Shown here: one piece after another, positions 1 to 5,530 of the stretch
How the letters are laid out: each line of letters begins with the position of its first letter
How positions within the stretch are numbered: the first letter of the stretch is position 1
Source: Kordiimonadaceae bacterium
GTDB taxonomy: Bacteria > Pseudomonadota > Alphaproteobacteria > Sphingomonadales > Emcibacteraceae
DNA: 6,721 nt
Assembly: GCA_018699075.1 (NCBI GenBank)
Contig: JABIPV010000052.1
Coordinates: forward strand, 1 to 6,721
Reading direction: 5' to 3'
Notes under the pieces: generated by a model
The model's database searches: none
Seen by the model: only the letters and a program-made list of their open reading frames with translations
What the model was told of the DNA's origin: nothing
Made by a program: the position numbers and the translations under genes

Positions 1-1668
1 GGCATTAAAATTGAAATTGCATCGTGGCGCAACATTGTGCCAAATGTCTGGTCACTTCATATTCGTGACGCCGCCTCGCCCATGTGTTTTACCAATGGCA
101 AAGGGGCAACCAAGGAAAGCGCCCTTTGTTCGGCCCTCGGTGAATATATTGAACGGTTGAGCTGCAACTTTTTTTATAATGATCAATACTTCGGTGAAGA
201 AATTTGCAACAGCAAATTTGTCCATTACCCCAATGAGAAATGGTTTAAAGCGGGCACCAATGATGCCCTGCCCGAAGGTTTACTAGATGAAAATTGTCTT
301 AATATATATGACCCTGATCAGGAACTTAGGGCGTCCCACTTAATTGATACCAATTCAGGACTGGTGGGGCGCGGCCTTTGCGCGCTGCCTTATATACGCC
401 AATCAGACCAGCAAGTGGTGTATTTCCCGTCTAACCTGATTGAAAACTTATTCGTCAGCAACGGCATGAGCGCTGGAAACAATATTTTGGAAGCGCAGGT
501 ACAGGCGTTATCGGAAATATTTGAGCGGGCAGTGAAAAAGCAAATTATTGAAGAAGAAATTATCCTGCCCGATGTGCCGCAAGATATACTGGCAAAGTAC
601 CCACATATTCTGGCAGGCATAAATGAGCTCGAAGACAAAGGCTTCCCTGTTGTGATCAAGGACGCGTCACTCGGCGGCGTGTTTCCGGTGATGTGTGTTA
701 CGCTGATGAACCCCAAAACCGGCGGTGTTTTTGCATCATTCGGGGCACATCCCAGCTTTGAAGTGGCGTTGGAGAGATCCCTCACGGAACTTTTACAAGG
801 CAGAAGCATTGAAGGATTAAATGATCTGCCGCCGCCGACTTTCAATAGTCTTGCGGTATCTGAACCTAATAATTTCGTTGAACATTTCATCGATTCAACC
901 GGATTAATATCTTGGAAGTTTTTTAGCGCCAAGCATGATTTTGATTTTTGTCCGTGGGATTTTTCAGGCACCAATCAGCAGGAAAACGCAACCCTGATGA
1001 ATATTCTAAGCGATTTGGGTAAAGAGGTTTATTTGGCCGTTTATGATGATTTTGGCGCAACCGCCTGCCGCATATTGGTGCCGGACTATTCAGAAATTTA
1101 TTCAGCGGATGATCTTATCTGGGATAATAATAACCGCGCACTTGATTTTAGGGCAGACATTTTAAACATTCATGGGCTCGATGATGAGGCGCTTGAAAGC
1201 TTAGTGGAGCGATTAGAAGATATTGAACTTGATGATCGTTCAATGATTTCAAGCCTGATCGGTATTGAATTTGATGAAACAACCATTTGGGGAAAGCTCG
1301 ATATTGGTGAGCTTAAAATTCTTCTTCATTTGGCACTTGAAAATTTCGAAGACGCGAAAGAACTTATCTTTGATTTCATCAATTTTAATGATAATACGGT
1401 GGCGCGGGGGTTATTTTATCAAGCGCTCAACGCCGTGCTTGATATTACGCTGGGCGAGGAATTGAACATCGAAGACTACCTCCCCAACATGACCAGAATG
1501 TACGGCGAAGACATTATGCAAAACGCCGTAGGCTCCGTCACCGGAGAGGTAAAATTCCACGGCCTAACCAAAACAAGCCTAAAACTAGAAGGCCTAGACA
1601 AACACCAGCGCCTCATACAAAGCTATAAGAAAATCCACAAAGCTAGAGAAATCGCCGTGAATAATTGA
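1..1668 (+). CDS. ycaO: YcaO, RimO-associated S12 methylthiolation accessory protein (5' end outside window)
   Basis: The reading frame is open from base 1, and the codons before the GTG at 37 already match the family (ASW..xVPNVWS.HIRD, as in E. coli YcaO). That GTG is therefore not the start; about 30 N-terminal residues lie off the window. The 555 codons present plus these give close to the ~586 aa of E. coli YcaO. ATP-binding YcaO motifs are visible: FTNGKGATK followed by SALGEYIERL (Glu codons at 142 and 151), then EAQVQALSEIFER (Glu codons at 514 and 523). The C-terminal third (from about base 1270: LGELK-like IGELKILLHLALE, then TRMYGE, GLT.T.L.LEGLDKHQRL) matches the TPR-like C-terminal domain of the E. 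coli type, not azoline/bacteriocin cyclodehydratases. In E. coli the protein is linked to RimO-dependent beta-methylthiolation of ribosomal protein S12; it acts in the cytoplasm. No peptide-precursor or dehydrogenase gene is adjacent. The last ~60 codons differ in codon use from the rest (see findings). Confidence 0.93.
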   Translation, partial: GIKIEIASWRNIVPNVWSLHIRDAASPMCFTNGKGATKESALCSALGEYIERLSCNFFYNDQYFGEEICNSKFVHYPNEKWFKAGTNDALPEGLLDENCLNIYDPDQELRASHLIDTNSGLVGRGLCALPYIRQSDQQVVYFPSNLIENLFVSNGMSAGNNILEAQVQALSEIFERAVKKQIIEEEIILPDVPQDILAKYPHILAGINELEDKGFPVVIKDASLGGVFPVMCVTLMNPKTGGVFASFGAHPSFEVALERSLTELLQGRSIEGLNDLPPPTFNSLAVSEPNNFVEHFIDSTGLISWKFFSAKHDFDFCPWDFSGTNQQENATLMNILSDLGKEVYLAVYDDFGATACRILVPDYSEIYSADDLIWDNNNRALDFRADILNIHGLDDEALESLVERLEDIELDDRSMISSLIGIEFDETTIWGKLDIGELKILLHLALENFEDAKELIFDFINFNDNTVARGLFYQALNAVLDITLGEELNIEDYLPNMTRMYGEDIMQNAVGSVTGEVKFHGLTKTSLKLEGLDKHQRLIQSYKKIHKAREIAVNN

Positions 1669-1706
1669 AATTTGAGGGATTTTGTTGAAATTTTTTTGTG
1701 AAATTT

Positions 1707-1742
1707 GAGAGTCTGCTTACGACCTAAAGCAGACATTCGCAG
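1707..1742. repeat. REP-like intergenic palindrome, copy A (imperfect)
   Basis: This is an inverted repeat with 8-bp arms, GTCTGCTT (1711-1718) and AAGCAGAC (1727-1734), around an 8-base loop. Imperfect pairing continues outward (GAGA against ATTC). It begins 39 bases after the ycaO stop. The 36 bases 1707-1742 match 4363-4398 at 29 positions, with most differences in the loop. There is no T-run on either side, so it looks more like a repetitive extragenic palindrome than an intrinsic terminator. It may still protect or end the ycaO transcript. Confidence 0.7.
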
Positions 1743-1768
1743 TCTATTAAAACTTCGTCTCATTTAAA

Positions 1769-1803
1769 CGACATTTTGTCGCAAAACTCTCGTGAAGTCT
1801 TCA
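1769..1803. other. Two short dyads between ycaO and the permease gene
   Basis: CGACA-TTT-TGTCG (1769-1781) and TGAAG-T-CTTCA (1793-1803) are perfect small inverted repeats lying 12 bases apart. They sit upstream of the ABC permease and could be operator half-sites or minor RNA hairpins. Nothing else supports a role, and dyads this short can arise by chance. Confidence 0.25.
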
Positions 1804-1870
1804 GAAATCATGTCTAATTGTATTCAAAAGCCTCTCGCTGTCTAAATTTACTTGGGGATGGGAGAAGCCA

Positions 1871-1888
1871 ATGGGAACTGCGGGATGA
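1871..1888 (+). other. Five-codon leader ORF overlapping the permease start (ATGA)
   Basis: A GGAG at 1861-1864 stands six bases before an ATG at 1871, which opens a five-codon frame (MGTAG) ending at TGA 1886-1888. That stop overlaps the ATG at 1885 chosen for the permease in an ATGA arrangement typical of translational coupling. The permease ATG itself has no good Shine-Dalgarno at normal spacing, so ribosomes loading at GGAG could reach it by termination-reinitiation. This is inference from spacing alone. Confidence 0.3.
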
Positions 1889-4356
1889 TACTGATAAATT
1901 ATTTAACGACTTCGTGGCGTCATTTATTGAGACATAAATTATTCAGCTTGATAAATATTCTTGGTCTTGCCATCGGCCTTGCTGCAGTTATTCTAATCAC
2001 TCTATTTGTACGTGATGAACTCAATTACGACGATTTCTGGAGTAATGCGGATAATATTTACCGTACAGAAGTCATTTTTAAATCTACGGGACGTGAAGAT
2101 ATGCAATTCGTGTATACGCCTGGTCCCGTTATCCATGCATTCAGAAAAGACTTTCCACAAATTGAACAGGCGGCACGTATTTGGCGATATGAGTCTACTC
2201 TTATTCAAGATGGTAATATTTTCACCGATGAAATTACTCTTGTAGATCCTGAAATTATAAAAATTTTTGATTTTGAAGTCGTAGAAGGTGATCTGGAAAC
2301 TGCACTGAGAAATAACAACGGCTTGGTGTTCAATGAAACAATGGCAGAAAAATATTTCGAGGACAGAAGCCCAATTGGTAAAACCATAACCATAGATTTT
2401 GACAACCTCGTGCGTGACTACGTGGTGATGGCGATTATCAAAGATATGCCGACTAACAGCCAACTAGCCATAAATTCTATGGTACTAATTATGGAAGAAG
2501 ACTGGAAAGAAGTAGATTGGATATTCCATGATTGGTCTTCGTTGGGGTCGCATTTTTATTATTCTGTCCAGCCCGGAACCAAGATAGCAGAAATTAACGA
2601 TCAAATGCCTGAATTTGTTGACCGCAATATTCCCAATCGAAGAGCTGATCCGGACTATAAAGTATCGAGCGGATTTTTAATCAAGTCCGTCAATGTAAGA
2701 GACCTGCATCTAAAGGCAACTGGAATGGGCGAGTACCGGGTACGCGGTAGCATGACAACCGTTATAATTTTTTCGGCTATTGCCAGCTTAATTTTGATTA
2801 TAGCTCTGATAAACTTTATCAATTTAAGCACTGCGCGGGCAAGTCAACGCGCCAAGGAAGTAAGCTTACGCAAGGTGGTTGGCGCGACGCGAAAAGATTT
2901 GATTGCTCAGTTTCTAGGCGAGTCAATTATACTTACGATTATCGCCTTTCTGATTTCAGTTGTTATGGTTGAGCTGGCGCTGCCAATTTATAATGAAACG
3001 CTGATTAAGGAACTTAGTTTAAGTTATCAACTGAGTGATATTGTCATTTTTAGCAGCTTTGTGTTGATAGTGGGAATGTTAAGTGCAATTTATCCTGCAT
3101 TGGTGCTATCCAGTTATCGACCGGCGGAAGTGCTTAAGGCCAATAAATCTAGTGAAACTGTTGCATCGAGCAAATTAAGAATGGTCTTAGTGATTATACA
3201 GTTTTCTGTTTCTATTTCATTATTCGTGTCCTCCGCCGTCGTTTATGGCCAGATGCAATATGCGAAAAATACTGATTTGGGATTTAACGAAGAAAACCTT
3301 TTGGTTGTCGACAGAGTTTATCGCGGGAATATCTCAGAGAAACTTCCAACATTAGTTAGTGAATTTAGGCGCATTTCTGGAGTGTCTAGTGTGTCTTGGT
3401 CGAATTTCATTCCCGGTCATATGAATGAAAATAATACAGCGGTCCGTAGAGCTGATATGGCCCGTGAGGATGCTTTACCAGTAGGCGTTAGAAGGGTGGG
3501 TTACGATTTCTTTAATACAAGTCAGACACCATTATTAGCGGGACGTGAATTTGATATTAACCGAAACGACGGACCAGCCGAAATTGACGATGATGATGCA
3601 GGGAAAGATAACTGGAAGGCCTCAATAATTATTAATCAGTCAACCTTACGTAATCTAAACTTGGGTAGTCCCGAAGACGCAATCGGTGTATCCATTTTCA
3701 GGAGTAACGATGACACTTTGACAGAATATGAAATCATCGGTGTCATACCTGATCTTCACCTTGAAAGCCTCCGAAAAAGCACGCGCTCTGAAATTTATAC
3801 CTTGAGAGCATCTTCAGCGGCGGCAATATTCGTTCGTTTTGTGGGAGAACCGCAGACGTTGGTGGATGAAATTGACATAATATGGACACGAGAGGCCGGC
3901 GGGATTCCGTTTGAGTATGAGTTTTTAACGGATGCAATTGCAGGGCAATACCAATCAGAGCAAGGTCAGACGACCATGCTCACTGCCTTCACTGGTTTAG
4001 CAATTTTTATTGCCTGTCTTGGTCTCTACGGTTTGGCTAGTTTCATGGTTGAACGGCGAAAAAAAGAAATTGGTATTCGCAAAGTTATGGGAGCAAGCAG
4101 CGCAAATATTGTTAGACTTATGCTATGGCAGTTTTCAAAACCAGTAATTATTGCTAATCTGATCGCATGGCCATTCTCCTATTTTGTCATGTCCTATTGG
4201 CTTGAGGGTTTTGTCTACCGAATTAAAAACCATGAGATTCTTACCTACTGTATAGTAGCAGGGGCTGCCGCGCTTGTACTTGCCTGGGCAACGGTAGCAA
4301 ATAATACTTATTTTATTGCTATAACTAACCCGATCAAAGCTTTAAGAGATGAATAA
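1885..4356 (+). CDS. ABC transporter permease, MacB/FtsX-like, 8 TM (two tandem halves)
   Basis: An 823-aa inner-membrane permease. The order is: TM1 about residues 20-42 after the family N-terminus NYLTTSWRHLLRHKLFSLIN; a large extracytoplasmic MacB-type domain (44-289); TM2 291-315, TM3 347-370, TM4 386-408; then a second half with TM5 433-456, another soluble domain (457-697), TM6 700-722, TM7 754-776 and TM8 786-808. The cytoplasmic motif before the coupling helix appears twice: EVSLRKVVGATRKD (325-338) and EIGIRKVMGASSAN (728-741), the mark of the duplicated FtsX fold. The frame also has TTG 1852 and ATG 1858; I chose ATG 1885 because conserved family sequence begins there. Relatives work with a separate LolD/MacB-type ATPase in mechanotransmission, lipoprotein or peptide export, or signalling. 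No ATPase, membrane-fusion or two-component gene lies within the window, so substrate and role are unknown. It seems to be monocistronic, with palindromes on both sides. Confidence 0.88.
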   Translation: MILINYLTTSWRHLLRHKLFSLINILGLAIGLAAVILITLFVRDELNYDDFWSNADNIYRTEVIFKSTGREDMQFVYTPGPVIHAFRKDFPQIEQAARIWRYESTLIQDGNIFTDEITLVDPEIIKIFDFEVVEGDLETALRNNNGLVFNETMAEKYFEDRSPIGKTITIDFDNLVRDYVVMAIIKDMPTNSQLAINSMVLIMEEDWKEVDWIFHDWSSLGSHFYYSVQPGTKIAEINDQMPEFVDRNIPNRRADPDYKVSSGFLIKSVNVRDLHLKATGMGEYRVRGSMTTVIIFSAIASLILIIALINFINLSTARASQRAKEVSLRKVVGATRKDLIAQFLGESIILTIIAFLISVVMVELALPIYNETLIKELSLSYQLSDIVIFSSFVLIVGMLSAIYPALVLSSYRPAEVLKANKSSETVASSKLRMVLVIIQFSVSISLFVSSAVVYGQMQYAKNTDLGFNEENLLVVDRVYRGNISEKLPTLVSEFRRISGVSSVSWSNFIPGHMNENNTAVRRADMAREDALPVGVRRVGYDFFNTSQTPLLAGREFDINRNDGPAEIDDDDAGKDNWKASIIINQSTLRNLNLGSPEDAIGVSIFRSNDDTLTEYEIIGVIPDLHLESLRKSTRSEIYTLRASSAAAIFVRFVGEPQTLVDEIDIIWTREAGGIPFEYEFLTDAIAGQYQSEQGQTTMLTAFTGLAIFIACLGLYGLASFMVERRKKEIGIRKVMGASSANIVRLMLWQFSKPVIIANLIAWPFSYFVMSYWLEGFVYRIKNHEILTYCIVAGAAALVLAWATVANNTYFIAITNPIKALRDE

Positions 4357-4361
4357 TATTT

Positions 4362-4395
4362 CGAGTGTCTGCTTTTGGCCGAAAGCAGACACTCG
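4362..4395. repeat. REP-like intergenic palindrome, copy B (perfect 14-bp arms)
   Basis: CGAGTGTCTGCTTT (4362-4375) and AAAGCAGACACTCG (4382-4395) are exact reverse complements around a six-base loop, forming a very stable hairpin five bases after the permease stop codon. It is a diverged duplicate of the palindrome after ycaO (29 of 36 bases shared). No T-tract follows, so its form is that of a dispersed intergenic palindrome. It could also act as a 3' mRNA stabiliser or a transcription end for the permease. Confidence 0.8.
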
Positions 4396-4480
4396 CGGAA
4401 GATCAATCGACACTGTACTTAATTATTCCCCGTACCCTAGTTGCCCAACGCCTAGCCCACTAAATACGTTCCATCCATCT

Positions 4481-4513
4481 AAGGAGGAGCTAATGGCCCA
4501 GAAAACAAGTTGA
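4481..4513 (+). other. Near-ideal Shine-Dalgarno leading a six-codon ORF (MAQKTS)
   Basis: AAGGAGGAG (4481-4489) is the best ribosome binding site in the window and is followed at close to normal spacing by ATG 4493. The frame stops after six codons at TGA 4511-4513. A different frame (from 4501) then stays open to TAG 4549-4551, reading ENKLKEYISRVNHPNL. It may be the start of a gene lost to deletion or frameshift, a leader peptide, or chance. I do not recognise a protein. Confidence 0.35.
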
Positions 4514-4552
4514 AAGAATATATATCACGGGTCAATCATCCCAATCTATAGG

Positions 4553-4625
4553 GGCATGAGTTGATTGCCAGTGAAATTATAAAGACATTCGCTTTTTGAT
4601 GGCTGTGCCAAAAATGATCACCTAT
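4553..4625. repeat. Direct repeat, copy 1 (YeeE-gene 3' end and flank)
   Basis: This segment repeats the sequence around the end of the YeeE/YedE gene in the same orientation. Bases 4553-4583 match 5422-5452 at 28 of 31 positions, including an identical 16-mer GGCATGAGTTGATTGC. Bases 4586-4615 match 5492-5521 at 27 of 30. Between the two blocks this copy has two bases where the other has 39, so a deletion here or an insertion there is needed. Similarity ends near 4625. Confidence 0.85.
4577..4625 (-). pseudogene. C-terminal remnant of a YeeE/YedE-family gene
   Basis: On the minus strand, bases 4612 down to 4577 read FGTAIKKRMSL and then TAA. The intact neighbour on the same strand ends FGTALKKRMAL and then TAG. 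Just upstream (near 4615-4620) the match continues for only a few codons and needs a one-base indel to stay in frame (IG.-FGTA), then disappears. There is no start codon or remaining body, so this is a dead fragment of a second or earlier copy of the transporter gene. Confidence 0.7.
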
Positions 4626-4673
4626 CTCCTCCCTGCCGAGTAGGCGCGAGACCCCGTGAAGATTTTGAGAAGG

Positions 4674-4703
4674 TTGACCAATCCTTGGATTGTATGTTAT
4701 TTT
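4674..4703 (+). promoter_or_regulatory. Candidate promoter with a dyad in the spacer, upstream of the PEP-CTERM gene
   Basis: TTGACC (4674-4679) fits a -35 box at five of six positions. TATTTT (4698-4703) is a fair -10 at an 18-base spacing. A perfect dyad CAATCC-TT-GGATTG (4679-4692) lies almost entirely in the spacer, where MerR-type or repressor operators are often found. Transcription from here would give a leader of about 110 bases before ATG 4820. The boxes were picked by eye and the call is tentative. Confidence 0.3.
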
Positions 4704-4789
4704 GAGGTTAAAATAGATTGATTGGGAATGCTTATCCCTAGGATTCAGTCACATGGAATGCCGTTATGTGGCTGTTGTGATTATGGTTT

Positions 4790-4800
4790 GCGCTCAGCGC
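4790..4800. promoter_or_regulatory. Short palindrome just upstream of the PEP-CTERM ribosome binding site
   Basis: GCGCT-C-AGCGC is a perfect inverted repeat ending nine bases before the GGAG at 4810-4813. A one-base loop is too tight for a good RNA hairpin, so a DNA operator is more likely than a translational control element. It may have no function. Confidence 0.25.
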
Positions 4801-4819
4801 GAAAGATTTGGAGACTATG

Positions 4820-5374
4820 ATGAAAAAGATTTTAATTGCAGTAGCAATGCTACTGGGGCTGGCGTCCAATGCGGCACAGGCTGAGACTTTCATATGGAAT
4901 GAGGGCAGTAATGGAGATGTTTCTGCTTTGCAGACCATGACACTTGCTCTCGGTCAGAATGTGATCAAGGGAGATACTGATGGTATCGATAATGATAAAT
5001 TCATGGTGGATTTTTCTGATGGTGAACCAGGGCGGAAAATTCGGGCAATCGAATATTATTTCAATATTTTTGATGGGTGGTTAGGGGGTGACAGCATACT
5101 TGATGATATAGAGATAGAAATTGTGCCTTTGTCATTGAGTAGCGTCGGGGTGATTAATGATCCTTCTGTACTATCTACATTTATGAATGGCGATCGTATC
5201 TTGGGGGTAAATAGTTTGCAAGACGATGCAAATTTTCATTGGAAATATAGGATTTTGGTGACTTCCGATGTACCTGAACCTGCCACCTGGCTGATGATGA
5301 TCCTTGGCTTCGGCATTGTTGCCAGCATGTCCAAACGGCGCCGGAAGGCTGATGTGTTGACGCAGCTAGGCTGA
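4820..5374 (+). CDS. Small secreted PEP-CTERM sorting-domain protein
   Basis: This is a 184-aa exported protein. ATG 4820 is preferred because GGAG (4810-4813) lies six bases upstream of it; ATG 4817 is directly adjacent and possible. Residues 1-21 form a Sec signal peptide: MKK, a hydrophobic core, then AQA before ETFIW. The C-terminus carries the full tripartite PEP-CTERM signal: VPEPATW at 151-157, a hydrophobic helix (LMMILGFGIVASM) and the basic cluster KRRRK, with nine further residues. In this family the tail is recognised by an exosortase (EpsH/XrtA type), cleaved in the membrane, and the protein is released or attached outside, often alongside exopolysaccharide. The middle is rich in Asp and beta-strand-like. 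The stretch LALGQNVIKGDTDGIDNDKF resembles beta-sandwich domains in other PEP-CTERM and PPC-like proteins (inference). There are no cysteines in the mature part. No exosortase or polysaccharide gene is in the window. Confidence 0.9.
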   Translation: MKKILIAVAMLLGLASNAAQAETFIWNEGSNGDVSALQTMTLALGQNVIKGDTDGIDNDKFMVDFSDGEPGRKIRAIEYYFNIFDGWLGGDSILDDIEIEIVPLSLSSVGVINDPSVLSTFMNGDRILGVNSLQDDANFHWKYRILVTSDVPEPATWLMMILGFGIVASMSKRRRKADVLTQLG

Positions 5375-5383
5375 AAATGGCTT

Positions 5384-5409
5384 AAAGGCGTCCATTAGAG
5401 AGCCTTTTT
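5384..5409. terminator. Weak hairpin terminator between convergent genes
   Basis: AAAGGC (5384-5389) pairs with GCCTTT (5402-5407), and the right arm runs into five Ts (5405-5409). It begins nine bases after the PEP-CTERM stop. On the minus strand the same hairpin ends with a short T-run, so it could serve both converging genes. The loop is 12 bases and the stem has only three GC pairs, so it is at best modest. Confidence 0.5.
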
Positions 5410-5421
5410 CGTTAGTGCTTC

Positions 5422-5530
5422 GGCATGAGTTGATTGCGCGTGAGATTATAAATTGGTTTACAGATAGATTGAAAACATAAAACTATAGTGCCATGCGCTT
5501 TTTGAGGGCTGTACCAAAAATATTGCCTAT
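5422..5530. repeat. Direct repeat, copy 2 (overlaps the intact YeeE 3' end)
   Basis: This is the partner of 4553-4625. It contains the last codons of the intact transporter gene (from 5483) plus 61 bases downstream of its stop. It carries a 39-base stretch (5453-5491), spanning the stop and downstream DNA, that copy 1 lacks. The two copies flank the PEP-CTERM gene, about 870 bases apart start to start. Confidence 0.85.

Larger units (their letters stand above)
4357..4819. other. 463-base gap without an intact gene: palindrome, gene debris, promoter region
   Basis: In order this stretch holds the perfect REP-like palindrome (4362-4395), a strong Shine-Dalgarno with a six-codon ORF (4481-4513), a repeat containing the decayed C-terminus of a YeeE/YedE-like gene (4553-4625), a promoter candidate with a dyad (4674-4703), and a short palindrome just before the PEP-CTERM ribosome binding site (4790-4800). 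I see nothing recognisable in 4399-4480 or 4626-4670, and no tRNA cloverleaf. The accumulation of fragments suggests a site of past rearrangement. Confidence 0.6.

Noticed and set aside
37..39. GTG as the start of ycaO
   Set aside because: The frame is open to base 1 and the preceding residues (IEIASW...) match the YcaO N-terminal region, so the true start is outside the window.
390..974. 194-codon open frame on the minus strand within ycaO
   Set aside because: It is antisense to a clearly conserved coding region, its translation is Ser/Cys-rich and without recognisable motifs, and it lacks a convincing ribosome site.
1..1668. YcaO as part of a thiazole/oxazole peptide biosynthesis cluster
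   Set aside because: The architecture is the E. coli-type housekeeping form with the TPR-like C-terminus, and no precursor peptide, dehydrogenase or partner protein is nearby.
2002..2463. 153-codon minus-strand frame within the permease gene
   Set aside because: It overlaps conserved permease sequence and its product looks like a random shadow translation (His/Phe/Ile-rich, no domain).
4362..4395. Palindrome B as a standard Rho-independent terminator
   Set aside because: The hairpin is strong, but no U-tract follows, and a related copy exists elsewhere in the window, which fits a dispersed palindrome better.
4581..4592. AAAGACATTCGC as a third partial copy of the palindrome
   Set aside because: It shares ten bases (AGACATTCGC) with copy A, but alignment with 5492-5521 explains most of it as the YeeE 3' end, and no partner arm is present.
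4357..5482. Insertion sequence or CRISPR array between the permease and the transporter gene
   Set aside because: No transposase, terminal inverted repeats or regularly spaced repeats were seen; the only repeats are the YeeE-end direct repeat and the palindrome.
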